A DNA stretch of 50,098 nucleotides from an uncultured Oribacterium sp. (GCA_946413525.1 CAMKKZ010000029.1:1-50098); one strand, 5' to 3'. Counted from the stretch's first letter, positions 38,838-48,022 are shown. Notes: generated by a model from the letters alone, not told the origin. Made by a program: numbers and translations.

Positions 38838-39095
38838 TCAATATGTACTTGCGACGCTCCGGGTGATCTTCCAGACGCCGCCTGTTTTTTTCAGGCTGCA
38901 TTTCTGCTGCAGGTGCCAATTGGATCTGCCCCCGCCGAACACGGCTGCAGCCACATAGGACTGGCCTGTCAGGACCGCCGTGTCCCCGCTGATCTCTGCC
39001 GGCATGTTTTCATGTTCAGCAGAAGAGTAGTTCAGTGTCCCGTTCAGGACTGTTTTGCCACTCTGATCCAATGTCAAATCGATGCGGTATCGCAT
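38838..39095 (-). CDS. small hypothetical protein overlapping a dispersed repeat
   Basis: An 85-residue frame from MRYRIDLTLDQSG to TRSVASTY with alternating hydrophobic beta-strand-like pattern (DQSGKTVLNGTLNYSS; GDTAVLTGQSYVAAAVFGGG; GGVWKITR). It is followed by a good terminator, which supports a real transcript. The first 15 codons coincide with a subtype B repeat copy, so the start region may be repeat-derived or the frame may begin elsewhere. No family recognized. Confidence 0.45.
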   Translation of the reverse strand: MRYRIDLTLDQSGKTVLNGTLNYSSAEHENMPAEISGDTAVLTGQSYVAAAVFGGGRSNWHLQQKCSLKKTGGVWKITRSVASTY

Positions 39096-39107
39096 CCATA
39101 AGGCTCC
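39050..39107 (+). repeat. two-hairpin dispersed repeat, copy k (subtype B)
   Basis: TTTTGCCACTCTGATCCAAT, GTCAAATCGATGCGGTATCG, CATCCATAAGGCTCC; by eye about 39 of 45 positions match copies e/f. The left arm of hairpin 1 has decayed. It overlaps the 5' end of the 38838 gene. Confidence 0.8.
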
Positions 39108-39217
39108 TCTTAGGTTTTTTTCTCTTACATGTACCATTCTAATTGGATTCTGATTGCTTTGGAAGAATGGATATGTTATTATGGTGCCAAGTTTAAACTT
39201 TGTGCAGGAGGTCTTCC

Positions 39218-40105
39218 ATGTATAATCACCAGTTGGATACCTTTATCAAAACAGCAGATCTGGGCTCTTTCGGCAAAGCAGGAGAAGCCCTGTATATCTC
39301 CTCTACAGCCGTGATCCAGCAGATAAATCTGCTCGAAAATCTCTGCGGTTTCAAGCTGTTTATCCGCACCAATCATGGCGTCAAGCTTACCCCGGCCGGC
39401 AAATCCCTTTATGAGGACGCAAGGACACTGATTCATTTCTCAGAGGACTCCCTTCTGAAAGCCAGGCTTCTTGCGGAAAGCTCCGAATCCACGCTTCGGA
39501 TCGGCACGAGCCTCCTCTATAAATGCAGGATGCTGCCGGATCTGTGGCCAAGGGTAAACGAAATACAGCCGGATCTAAAAATAGAGATTCGGCCGATGAA
39601 AGAATATGGGAACCGCACGACGGTCTTTTCCCGCCTTGGTATTGATTTTGATTTGTTTGAAGGGATCTATGCAAGTACTTGGAAGGGGTCGTGTCAGTTT
39701 CTGGAACTGAACCGCACTCCTGTCTGCTGTGCCGTTTCCCGTAATCACCGTCTTGCGAAGGCATCAGAGCTTTCCATGCAGGACTTAAGCGGCGAGATGC
39801 TGGTCATGCCCATTGAGGGCGTCTCTGAGGAACTGGATAAATTCCGGGAAGAGATCGTACAGGATTATCCCGCAACCAGGATCATCGACTCCAATTATTA
39901 CGGCGTTGATACCTTTGCGCTGTGTGAGATGAACTCCTACATCCTGATCACTCAGCCTGTCTACGAAGACATCCACCCCAATCTCATTACGATTCCGCTT
40001 AAGACAGACGCCTCCATGCCCTATGGCTTGATCTATGCCAAAGAGCCAACCATTGCCACGGAAAAATTCATTCAGGCAGTAAAGTCCGTTGTTCCTGAAG
40101 GATGA
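39218..40105 (+). CDS. LysR-family transcriptional regulator
   Basis: 295 residues: HTH (LGSFGKAGEALYISSTAVIQQINLLE, near 14-39) and substrate-binding domain to the end. Start MYNHQLDTF is 6 nt after AGGAGG; an in-frame upstream extension lacks an RBS. It is the small-length LysR type with an N-terminus (TADLGSFGKAGEAL) seen in regulators of gut Firmicutes. It is divergent from the hypothetical gene at 38838, which could be a target. Effector unknown. Confidence 0.9.
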   Translation: MYNHQLDTFIKTADLGSFGKAGEALYISSTAVIQQINLLENLCGFKLFIRTNHGVKLTPAGKSLYEDARTLIHFSEDSLLKARLLAESSESTLRIGTSLLYKCRMLPDLWPRVNEIQPDLKIEIRPMKEYGNRTTVFSRLGIDFDLFEGIYASTWKGSCQFLELNRTPVCCAVSRNHRLAKASELSMQDLSGEMLVMPIEGVSEELDKFREEIVQDYPATRIIDSNYYGVDTFALCEMNSYILITQPVYEDIHPNLITIPLKTDASMPYGLIYAKEPTIATEKFIQAVKSVVPEG

Positions 40106-40185
40106 GCTTTCGACGCTTATAAATCAGAAATAGAAAATATAGAGTCCTTTAATCCTTTGCCGATATCGTCACTGTCACGTCACCG

Positions 40186-40417
40186 TTAGATAAAAGCCCC
40201 TCCATCCGGGATGCATCTCCCGCTATCCTCACACATTATCTCTTCAGTTCGGTATGTCATAGCTTCACTCCCGGTTTGCGTAGTTTTAGCAACTTCCTCT
40301 GTGTAAGCATTATCCGGTTCAGATATACTGCTATCTGCCTCCCGGATATCCTCTGCCTGCACACGCGCTAAGCGCCGTCATTATAAACAACGGAGCCACA
40401 ATCATACGTACTTTCAA
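40186..40417 (-). pseudogene. frameshifted lipoprotein remnant
   Basis: The leader (TTG start after GAGGTGATGGT) reads LKVRMIVAPLFIMTALSAC, a lipoprotein signal with lipobox LSAC. The frame stops soon after, but the next frame continues openly (AEDIREADSSISEPDNAYTE, EVAKTTQTGSEAMTYRTEEI, MCEDSGRCIPDGGAFI) to a stop at 40186. A one-base slip just after the lipobox explains both. The C-terminal part is probably also lost. It fills most of the otherwise gene-free 40106-40444. Confidence 0.55.
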
Positions 40418-40444
40418 ACCATCACCTCTTCATATCATATACGA

Positions 40445-40984
40445 TCAAAGACTCTTCCCTTTCAGATATGCTTCTTCAAGAGCACTGTGTCCCTCAATCT
40501 CTCCACGGTCGTTTACACCGCCGGCAAACACTTTTCCTTTAAATACAGCCTTCTCAAAACAATCCACCCATCCCTGCAAACCTGAAACAGCTTTTTCATC
40601 TACATTATCTTCATCTTCTGCCGCCACAGTCAGCAGATACACCTCTCGAAATTTATAATCTCTTGGGTAAAGTGAATTTGCTCTGTCTATCATCGTCTTC
40701 ATCTGACCACTCATTTCATAGTAATAGATCGGTGTGGCCCAGACGATTACCTCCGATTCAAGGATTTTCTCCGTGATCTCGTTTGCATCATCATCAATAA
40801 CACAACGCCCCAGTTTCTGACAGCCAAAGCATCCTGTACAGAATCCGATCTTTTTTCCTTTTAATGAAACGATCTCCACTTCATTTCCACCATCTCTGGC
40901 ACCCTTGGCAAAACTTTCTGCCAATCTGTCAGAATTGCTGTCATTTCTAAGACTTGTTTCAAGAATCAAAACTCTCTTTGACAT
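40445..40984 (-). CDS. flavodoxin-family NAD(P)H-dependent FMN reductase-like protein
   Basis: 179 residues with the flavodoxin-like fold: LILETSLRNDSNSDRLAES FMN phosphate-binding loop at 5-23, a CTGCFGCQ motif near 48-55 typical of this iron-sulfur-flavoprotein/NADPH-FMN reductase group, and ATPIYYYEMSGQMKTMIDR near 83-101 contacting flavin. Likely a cytoplasmic flavin-dependent oxidoreductase. The start at MSKRVLI follows GGGAGATATAATC; a longer frame upstream is not supported. It is divergent from the LysR gene at 41200, a common activator-target pairing. Confidence 0.87.
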   Translation of the reverse strand: MSKRVLILETSLRNDSNSDRLAESFAKGARDGGNEVEIVSLKGKKIGFCTGCFGCQKLGRCVIDDDANEITEKILESEVIVWATPIYYYEMSGQMKTMIDRANSLYPRDYKFREVYLLTVAAEDEDNVDEKAVSGLQGWVDCFEKAVFKGKVFAGGVNDRGEIEGHSALEEAYLKGKSL

Positions 40985-41163
40985 GATTATATCTCCCATT
41001 GATAAAAAACATTTATAAAAAAATGCGCCGTTGCAGACCTGTATAATCTGCCCCTTTACGTGCTTTCCCATATTCGAGGCAAGAAACAGACAGGCATTAG
41101 CCTGATCCATAGTAGTTTATTCTCGCAGCAAAGAAATGTCCAATATCTATATTGCATTATTAG

Positions 41164-41181
41164 TTATTCTCTATTAGAATA
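41164..41181. promoter_or_regulatory. possible LysR operator
   Basis: ATTC-N7-GAAT inverted repeat (TTATTCTCTATTAGAATA) fits the LysR T-N11-A pattern and lies 20 bp before the LysR start, in the gap shared with the flavoprotein gene. Confidence 0.4.
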
Positions 41182-41199
41182 TCTATGGGGGTGACTTGT

Positions 41200-42080
41200 A
41201 TGGAGATCAGGGTACTGAGATATTTCCTGGAAACTGCCAGGGAAGGCAATATGACAAGAGCTGCCGAGCGTTTGTTTATCTCGCAGCCCACCATGTCAAA
41301 GCAGTTGAAGGAACTGGAAAAGGAACTGGGAACAAAGCTGTTCATCCGCTCCAACTATAACATCCGTCTCACAGAAGCCGGTATACTCCTCAGAGAACGA
41401 GCAGAAGACATCCTTTCCCTTGTCGATAAAACCGAAGCGGAATTTAAATCATTAGAGGAAATTAACAGCGGTGACATCTATGTTGGTGCCCCCGAATCGG
41501 AGTCAATGAGTCTCTTCGCCGATATCGTGTACAAACTTCAAAAGGATTATCCAAAAATCCGATGTAACATATACAGTGGCAATATGCAGGATGTATGCGA
41601 AAAACTCGACAAGGGTTTGCTCGACTTTGCCATCGTAATGAACTATGTGGATCTGACCAAGTACAACTGTCTCCCCATGTCAACGAAGGATAATTGGGGG
41701 GTGATTTTCAGAAATGACGATATCCTTTCAAAAAAAAATCTTTTTCCATATCTGAATTAAGAGACCTTCCGCTGATCTGTTCAAAACAGTGGGTTGAGCA
41801 CGAACTGCCTGACTGGTTTGAGTACGATCTTAAGGATGTTAATATCGTTGCAACCTATAATCTTCCTTACAACGGTGCAATAATGGCCAAAGCAGGGATT
41901 GGTTATGCCATTATGCTTGATAAACTTGTTTCTACGGACAACAACAGCGATATAATCTTTCGTCCATTGAAGGAAGCGCCAAGAGCAGAGATGTTTATCA
42001 TCTGGAGAAAAAATCAGGTCTTTACTCCAATAGCAGACCTGCTGATAGAGAGACTGAAGGAAAGCTTCGGACAGAAATAA
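41200..42080 (+). pseudogene. LysR regulator with frameshift in a 9-A tract
   Basis: MEIRVLRYFLETAREGNMTR starts a normal LysR HTH; the frame runs about 187 codons and stops at 41760. Just before, a run of nine A at about 41730-41738 shifts the frame: downstream, SFSISELRDLPLICSKQWVE and VATYNLPYNGAIMAKAGIGY continue the effector domain to FGQK and a stop at 42080. Restoring the frame gives a full-length protein of about 293 residues. Possible explanations are a true mutation, phase variation, transcriptional slippage or a sequencing error. RBS GGGGGTGACTTGT. Confidence 0.85.
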
Positions 42081-42160
42081 ACCTCTATGCGCATTTTTGT
42101 GACAATATAACGCTCATAAAACAGTATTCCGTTATCCTGGAAAACTATCAAAACCGCATA

Positions 42161-42361
42161 TTACCGCATATTTGAGGTGATATACTCCCAATGAACGACG
42201 TAGCGGGAAAACCAGTCAATGATGGCAACCAAATAAAGCCAGTCCGTTTTCACTGGAATGTATGTGATGTCTATGGACCAGACATGGTTAGGATGGTCAA
42301 TTTTTAATCCTTTCAGCAGGTACGGGTATATTTTATAGCCGGGCTCCGGTTTGCTCGTATT
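42161..42361 (-). pseudogene. IS3-family (IS150-like) transposase fragment
   Basis: The integrase-core segment IYPYLLKGLKIDHPNHVWSI, DITYIPVKTDWLYLVAIIDW, FSRYVVHWEY carries the first catalytic Asp region (WSIDITY) and DWFSR. N- and C-terminal parts are missing. It directly abuts the integrase fragment upstream. Confidence 0.82.
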
Positions 42362-42965
42362 CAGCCGCGGATAAATAGCCTGAATTGATGTTGAAGTAGC
42401 ACCCTGCCTTATAGGCTTCATCCCTGTGTGCGTAATATACGAAGTTGTGATTTACATCGATGATCCCCTCTTCCAGGTCGATATCGCACCAGCGAAGCCC
42501 GGTCAGCTCACCGACCCGGAGGCCGGTCCCAAGCATCACCGCAAATAACGGATACCAATGTGAATATGTCTTGCTTTCCTGAAGGAAATTCAGAAACAGC
42601 TCCTGCTCCGCCACCATAAGTCCTCTGCGCTTTTCCGTCTCAAAGCAGTGCGACTGCTTCAGCTCCCGCAGCACATTATCGGAGGGATTGCTGCGGATAT
42701 AAGCGTCGTCCACCGCCAGCGCCATGGATCTTTTCTTCAGGAATCCTGCCTCCTGCAGAATGTAATATGACTCCAGGTCCGGTCTCTTAAGCTGTGATGT
42801 CAGCGGAACGATTGTCAGCGTCTCCGAGAAGAAACAGCCGACATCATTCTGGACAATGACCACCGGCCTTGCTCCGGCCTGTCTGTGATAATACAGTTCC
42901 GCGAGATCCAGAGACCCGAGATCGGCGAAGAACACATCGCCTCTGTGATACTCTTCGATCCTCAT
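42333..42965 (-). CDS. chimeric ORF: MazF/PemK-like toxin N-terminus joined to Tn916-type integrase core
   Basis: 210 residues with good RBS (GAGGAGG). Residues 1-83 (HRGDVFFADLGSLDLAELYY, ARPVVIVQNDVGCFFSETLT, IVPLTSQ) are a MazF/PemK-like toxin lacking its last strand(s). From about 84 (AVDDAYIRSNPSDNVLREL) it becomes the core of a tyrosine integrase (LFAVMLGTGLRVGELTGLRW with the first catalytic Arg). It ends in unrelated residues (GYLSAAEYEQTGARL) at the IS3 fragment. The His-x-x-Arg and Tyr of the integrase are missing, so recombinase activity is impossible; the toxin part may or may not fold. Confidence 0.75.
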   Translation of the reverse strand: MRIEEYHRGDVFFADLGSLDLAELYYHRQAGARPVVIVQNDVGCFFSETLTIVPLTSQLKRPDLESYYILQEAGFLKKRSMALAVDDAYIRSNPSDNVLRELKQSHCFETEKRRGLMVAEQELFLNFLQESKTYSHWYPLFAVMLGTGLRVGELTGLRWCDIDLEEGIIDVNHNFVYYAHRDEAYKAGCYFNINSGYLSAAEYEQTGARL

Positions 42966-43032
42966 ACGTGCATCCTCCTCATGCCTGGTATGTATCAGGG
43001 AGCTGAAGGTCTCCCCTCAGCTCCCGTTGCGT

Positions 43033-43769
43033 TCATTCTGTTCTTCCTATTTGTCCCCGACACCCCGGAAAGTTCAGGTTCTGCTCATGGATAGCTCTTC
43101 TGTCGATCTCCATGAAGTGCTGACCGAGGATATTATACCGGATACGGGGCTTTCCATCGTCCTCTTCGCCTTCACTAATCAGAAAGCGCCGGTCAGGAGA
43201 TCGGCACGGTACTTATAGAACACATCCATCCAACGATCGAACTCCTCCTGTGTTACCTCTCTGTCAAAAAAGGCCGGAAACTCTGTTCCTTTAACCGATT
43301 TGACATAGTCCTTCACCATAAATCGGGAGGATGAACGCTTGATGTCCTCAACACTAATTCTGCAATGTAGTATTCCCGAAGAAAGTCTTTTCCAAGCAGC
43401 ACCTTTCCAGTATAGGGAATCAGTAAGTGAACGTTTTTATAGACCCTGTGTCCCATATGTCTGGGAATCTTTTTTACGGGTTTTCTTCTTTCCTCTGTAG
43501 CAATTGCATTCCTGATATTCAATGGGCGAGATGAATTTTCCAAGAAACGCCGGATAGTTTCCGTCTCCATTGAACAAATAGAGATTCTCAAGAAACAGCC
43601 CATCATCTGTAATATCGTACTCGCACCAGTATCCGCGGTAACATGCAGTGCTGCTTGGCTACGGCTCCAATCCGTAATTTCTCGGATCAAACGACAGAGG
43701 AGCGGACAGGGCCACAATAGTATATTCATCGTTATGACGCTTATAAATGTCTCCTATCTGGGCAGTCAC
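43033..43769 (-). pseudogene. degenerate gene coupled to the HIRAN gene
   Basis: A GTG start overlaps the HIRAN stop (GTGA). The frame reads TAQIGDIYKRHNDEYTIVAL, SAPLSFDPRNYGLEP, stop, STACYRGYWCEYDITDDGLF, then needs frame changes for YKNVHLLIPYTGKVLLGKDF and back for VKDYVKSVKGTEFPAFFDRE, EEFDRWMDVFYKYRADLLTG, possibly continuing after another slip (FLISEGEEDDGKPRIRYNIL) to 43033. One in-frame stop and at least two frameshifts. The family is an uncharacterised one of Lachnospiraceae accessory loci. Confidence 0.65.
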
Positions 43770-44104
43770 ACTTCAACCTCCCCGTCGCACTCCTTATTCT
43801 CAATAAGGCACTCCGGATTCACATAGCAGAGCACACCCTTGGGAAGAACATACAGCACGGTTCCCTCAGCGGCATCATCGATCTTGTCATAAAGGCGGCC
43901 GGCGCTGTAGCTTTCACCGGCTACCGTATAAGGGCTGTTGGCAACATATCCTACATGTCCGAGCCCTTCCAGTTCGACTTTGATCGCTTCAGCATCAACT
44001 TCATTGTCCGGTTCCTTTACAAGACGAACCGACATTTTCGGCTCAAAGAATTCCTGACCATAATAATGATTTGTACCCGTAATGGTAAAGTAGATTCTGC
44101 TCAT
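43766..44104 (-). CDS. HIRAN-domain protein
   Basis: 112 residues, essentially one HIRAN domain (TITGTNHYYGQEFFEPKMSV, LVKEPDNEVDAEAIKVELEG, GHVGYVANS). In helicases such as HLTF this fold binds 3' DNA ends; stand-alone bacterial forms are less understood. AGGAGG RBS; 75 nt after the Sel1-like gene on the same strand. The neighbour downstream is a pseudogene, so the module may be losing function. Confidence 0.85.
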   Translation of the reverse strand: MSRIYFTITGTNHYYGQEFFEPKMSVRLVKEPDNEVDAEAIKVELEGLGHVGYVANSPYTVAGESYSAGRLYDKIDDAAEGTVLYVLPKGVLCYVNPECLIENKECDGEVEV

Positions 44105-44179
44105 GACACATCCTCCTGTTCTTTCTCTCAGCTTACACTGTCATTACAGCGGAGGATGTGTCCAAAATTCCGACTTGGT

Positions 44180-45976
44180 TCACACCTTGCGGAGAATTTT
44201 TTTGTACCGGGCGGCAGGCAGCCCCAATTCAGATTCCCGCCTGGTCACGATTTTTGTGACCGTAACCTCCGTCTCTCCGTTGTAGCCGTTCACAATAACA
44301 ACGTCCCCCGGCTGCACATCATCGAGCTCGCAGATATAATCGTATGTTCTTCCGCTTGCTTCGAATTTCACGCTGACGATCCTGTATTCCGGGCCCTCTG
44401 CTTCCTCTGTTGGCTTCCCGATAATCCGGTATTTTTCCGATCTGACCCAGGCAACAAGTTCATCATCATAATAGAACTCAACCCGGTCATCAACGTCATT
44501 CCAGGTACAAAAATCATATCGCACCCTGTCGGCATCATCCTTAAACCAGATCTCCGCCGTCCCATCTGCCTTATAGGACACCTTAAGTGTCCGTTCGCAG
44601 TATTTAAGCTGCGGAATGGTGACCAGAAGTTCCTCCGGATCTGGAGCTGTTCTTGTAGGAATTCTTTCTGCGGCGAGTTCAATGCCTTGCCCGGAAACCT
44701 CTTCCTTTGAAAGCACACATCTGTGATTCTCATTCGTAAGTTCAACGAAGAGCCCTGGAAAGTCGTACGCTGCGACCTCTTTGAAGAAATCCTCAGGTAG
44801 AAGTGCTTCCGCTTCCTCCAGAGCTTTTCGGACATTGATGACTACAGTCGTATTCCCGAAGAAGTCATCTTCCTTTGCACGAAGTCTCGCGGCATAATCA
44901 GCCTGCAGGTAATAGTGATAGGCGTATGCGGGGTTTACTTCCTCACCGATGCCCTTCGCATATACATTTCCCATACGGAGCGCCGCGTCTGCAAAGCTGG
45001 CGTGTTCACCCTTCAGGAAATTCTTTATGCCGTCATCATAGACCATCCTGTAGAGTGACCTGGCTGTACGCCGACTTTCCTTACAGCCGTAGCCGTGGTA
45101 AAACATATCGGCCAGCTTGTACATGCCCTCGTAAAGTCCGTTTGCCGCTGCAATTCCAAAGTAATGAAAAGCCTTATCATATTCCGGAACGCCTCCATTG
45201 CAGCGACCGTAGTAATAAATATATCCAAGGGTATTGGCATACTGCGGATCATCCTTCTTCTCAAATAAACGGATCATACAATCGCGTGATACAACCCAGT
45301 CGCAGGGATACAGTCGGTTTCCGCCATAGCATGCGTAGCCCTTGATATACAGAGCCAGACCGCTGTCCTTTTCGCAGAGAGCATCGATAAACCTTCTGGC
45401 AAGAGCAAGATGCTTCTCGTCAGCTTGCTTTACATAGCTGTCATCGTCAAAGAAGCGAATATAATCCTTCATCTCCTCCTCGGAGAAGTTCCAGTCCTCA
45501 AGCGCTTTTCCCTTATTGCTGAAATATCTTTCAAGATCTGCAATGATCTCATCAAAATCCAGTATTTCGGATAGATGTGTTTCACCTTCGTAATCTTCCC
45601 AGGCATTTTCCAGATCCCACCAGAGATCAGAAAAATATCCGCTGTCTGATACCTTCAGCCCCGGATAGCCCTTCATTTCTTCCGACACATCATCAAAATC
45701 CTCCAGATCACCGCGTGCGCGGTCCAGATCAAAGCCATCAGAAAGCTGATTGATCGGATAGAACCAGTGCTCGCCGAAATCCTTCACTGTGGGATCCGAC
45801 ACCTTCAGAGCCTTTATGGCATAATACAGGTCTTCCAGCGTAAAGCTATATACATCCTGATAGGTAATATCTCCTTCCTTGAAGGGGGCGTCAGCGATTA
45901 TGTCCCTGAACGTTATCTCGTATCTGGCGATCCGCTGCATCTGAGCAATCCCAAGCTTTATTATATTCTCCGCCAT
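44180..45976 (-). CDS. Sel1-like repeat protein with N- and C-terminal accessory domains
   Basis: 598 residues, soluble and acidic. The N-terminal about 170 residues have no family I recognise. The middle (about 235-390) has Sel1-like TPR units (ANTLGYIYYYGRCNGG, DKAFHYFGIAAANGLYEGMY, KLADMFYHGYGCKESRRTAR, ALRMGNVYAKGIGEEVNPAY). The C-terminal part is beta-rich (PQLKYCERTLKVSYKADGTA; YDYICELDDVQPGDVVIV). Probably a scaffold for protein interaction. It starts 3 nt after the upstream gene; GAGGA RBS. Function unknown. Confidence 0.72.
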   Translation of the reverse strand: MAENIIKLGIAQMQRIARYEITFRDIIADAPFKEGDITYQDVYSFTLEDLYYAIKALKVSDPTVKDFGEHWFYPINQLSDGFDLDRARGDLEDFDDVSEEMKGYPGLKVSDSGYFSDLWWDLENAWEDYEGETHLSEILDFDEIIADLERYFSNKGKALEDWNFSEEEMKDYIRFFDDDSYVKQADEKHLALARRFIDALCEKDSGLALYIKGYACYGGNRLYPCDWVVSRDCMIRLFEKKDDPQYANTLGYIYYYGRCNGGVPEYDKAFHYFGIAAANGLYEGMYKLADMFYHGYGCKESRRTARSLYRMVYDDGIKNFLKGEHASFADAALRMGNVYAKGIGEEVNPAYAYHYYLQADYAARLRAKEDDFFGNTTVVINVRKALEEAEALLPEDFFKEVAAYDFPGLFVELTNENHRCVLSKEEVSGQGIELAAERIPTRTAPDPEELLVTIPQLKYCERTLKVSYKADGTAEIWFKDDADRVRYDFCTWNDVDDRVEFYYDDELVAWVRSEKYRIIGKPTEEAEGPEYRIVSVKFEASGRTYDYICELDDVQPGDVVIVNGYNGETEVTVTKIVTRRESELGLPAARYKKILRKV

Positions 45977-45979
45977 CTC

Positions 45980-47509
45980 TTATTCCTCGCTTTCGTCATC
46001 CTCTTCTTCATCAGGAAACTCTGTACGGCCTTCCAGAAGCGGATCGATCATTTTAAAATGGTCCTCTTTCATTTCTCTTTTCCGGAGGAGAAGAAGATCC
46101 TCATATATCTCAGGAAGCAGAACGGAAAGTGCTGTGCCCTTCGCCTGTACCCATGCCTGAAGTACGGTCAGAGCGCGATATCGGTTCCTTGAAGCCGGAC
46201 TCTGAAGCGCAGCCTTAATAAATTCCGTTCCGGTCAGCGGCATGGCATCCAACTCCTGAATAAGAAACTGAAGCTTGTCATAGTCCTTATACTCCTCACC
46301 CATGCAGGGATCATCAACCGGTTCTCCCTTCATCTCAGCAAGAGGAAGCTTTTCATGAAAAAGCCTCAGAACCGGCTCTACATAGGCAGGGTCCTTCAGC
46401 AGATACCGCACGTTGTAATAGCTTCTGTCAAAGTCCCGCTGCATATAAGAAAGCAATTGGTCGCGGAACGGGATATCCAGTTTTTCCGCAAGCCGAAGGC
46501 CGCTGCCTTCCTTTACAGCTTTTTCAATTTCAGCCATGCAGGCCGGGGAATGAAGGATGCTGTCACAGGCTTTCGAAACGGATGACAGGTTGACGTCTTC
46601 ATCCTCTGCCCATTCCCGGACGGAGAGAATCGTCTCGTATTCATCGATGCCAGGAGAATACTCCGGTGCAAGCTCCAGGAATCTCTGTAGAATGCCCTCT
46701 GCATTTTCCAGCTCCGAGATGCCGGGAACCGGTCCCTCGTCCAAGAGCCCTTCCACCAGAGTGACGATACCTTTAAACTCCTCCTGTGTCGGATTCCCGA
46801 AAAGGATCTCCTCCGCTCCTGATTTCTGCCAACAGGTCAACGATGAATATGCGTTGACAACATCATTTACCGTACCCTCTGTCAGGAGCCAGTGCCGAAT
46901 CTCATCCGTCTCCGGTTCCAGACGCTCCACTGCGTGAATATGACCCCAGCTTCGTGTTTTCTGCGCCAGGGAAAATATCTCCGGATTTCCGTTTTCCCAT
47001 TTCTGCATGTTCCATACAGAAAAAATGGTGAACTCATCATAGAGCCCGAGACGGCGGATGATTTCTTTGAGTTTCTCCTCCGGCTCGCCGAACAGCTCCA
47101 GAAGTGCCAGGCCAACCTTTACGCATTCAATGTAACCGGAGTGAAGTACCATGGACAGCGCAACACGGTGAACATTTTCAGGATCCAGCTTCTTTGCATG
47201 ATCCAGCACATATTTCTGCAGGTCATCGATATAAGTGACAGTCCTGTGCTCCTTTGTCCAGTCATGAAAAAGTTCGTTTGCCCCGGAATAGTCCCCCTTT
47301 GCAACCGTCTTCAGCGCAACGGCCATCTGTTTTGCGGCATCTGCATCCAGTTCACCATGCCTCATATGGTAGATACACAGGCCGTCAAACGCACCGGGAG
47401 CAAATCTGAGCGGGGACCAGCCCACCTTTTCGTCCGGAAGAGAAAAGTCAGCGTCAAGAACACCGTCAAAAATATGATCTGTAATCTGCTGATAAATTGA
47501 TTTCTCCAT
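45980..47509 (-). CDS. uncharacterised alpha-helical (HEAT-like) protein
   Basis: 509 residues, no signal or membrane segment, mostly helical with HEAT-like spacing (VALSMVLHSGYIECVKVGLA; SRNRYRALTVLQAWVQAKGT) and an acidic tail (FPDEEEDDESEE). It lies between the 154-residue protein and the Sel1-like gene in one operon with very short gaps (21 and 3 nt). Homologues, if any, are annotated as hypothetical as far as I recall. No enzymatic motif seen. Confidence 0.65.
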   Translation of the reverse strand: MEKSIYQQITDHIFDGVLDADFSLPDEKVGWSPLRFAPGAFDGLCIYHMRHGELDADAAKQMAVALKTVAKGDYSGANELFHDWTKEHRTVTYIDDLQKYVLDHAKKLDPENVHRVALSMVLHSGYIECVKVGLALLELFGEPEEKLKEIIRRLGLYDEFTIFSVWNMQKWENGNPEIFSLAQKTRSWGHIHAVERLEPETDEIRHWLLTEGTVNDVVNAYSSLTCWQKSGAEEILFGNPTQEEFKGIVTLVEGLLDEGPVPGISELENAEGILQRFLELAPEYSPGIDEYETILSVREWAEDEDVNLSSVSKACDSILHSPACMAEIEKAVKEGSGLRLAEKLDIPFRDQLLSYMQRDFDRSYYNVRYLLKDPAYVEPVLRLFHEKLPLAEMKGEPVDDPCMGEEYKDYDKLQFLIQELDAMPLTGTEFIKAALQSPASRNRYRALTVLQAWVQAKGTALSVLLPEIYEDLLLLRKREMKEDHFKMIDPLLEGRTEFPDEEEDDESEE

Positions 47510-47530
47510 ATATTTCTTCCCCCTCTCGTA

Positions 47531-47995
47531 TTAATCCTCAGAGCTGACATAGGTTGTAATCTTTTCCTTTTCCTCATCGCTCATGGCATAATATTGCTCC
47601 AATGCTTTGAATCCTTCATAGAATCCGCTTGGAGTGCCTTCACAGTCGTCGTCATCCGTGAGAATTTTATACAGTTTTGTAATCGGTGACAGTCTGTTGC
47701 CGTCATCTGTTTCAACCAATGGCATCTGATCGTCCATTACCCAGCGGAAGCCATGCTTCCGGATAATCATTTCTCCCAGTAAAACTCCGAATGCTACAGA
47801 TGCGTTCCAGACTACCGTATCGTTAATCAGGCCCTTTCTCTGAAGGTTATGCAGATATTCAATAACCTCGTCCAACTCTTCAAGCTTTTCCAGTGACGGG
47901 CTGAGTTTTGGTTTTCCTCCGGAAATCCTGTCCGCTGTACTGACAGCCTGGTCGATATATGCGGGGATGCTCTCTTTAAATTCTTTCAGATCCAT
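47531..47995 (-). CDS. uncharacterised 154-residue soluble protein
   Basis: Helical N-terminus (MDLKEFKESIPAYIDQAVST) and a compact middle (NASVAFGVLLGEMIIRKHGF, RWVMDDQMPLVETDDGNRLS, PITKLYKIL) that resembles DUF3806-type proteins of the kind often next to immunity or accessory genes. GGAGGGCGGAT precedes the ATG. Second-to-last upstream member of the HEAT/Sel1/HIRAN operon. Function unknown. Confidence 0.6.
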   Translation of the reverse strand: MDLKEFKESIPAYIDQAVSTADRISGGKPKLSPSLEKLEELDEVIEYLHNLQRKGLINDTVVWNASVAFGVLLGEMIIRKHGFRWVMDDQMPLVETDDGNRLSPITKLYKILTDDDDCEGTPSGFYEGFKALEQYYAMSDEEKEKITTYVSSED

Positions 47996-48022
47996 ATCCG
48001 CCCTCCAATCCTTTCTGCAATA

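Noticed and set aside
43081..43240. Plus-strand small ORFs
   Set aside because: No RBS or family match; the minus strand carries a recognizable decayed gene.
43313..43729. 138-codon minus-strand ORF as a gene
   Set aside because: Only its last third (YKNVHLLIPYTGKVLLGKDF) matches the decayed gene; the first part is an out-of-frame reading of it.
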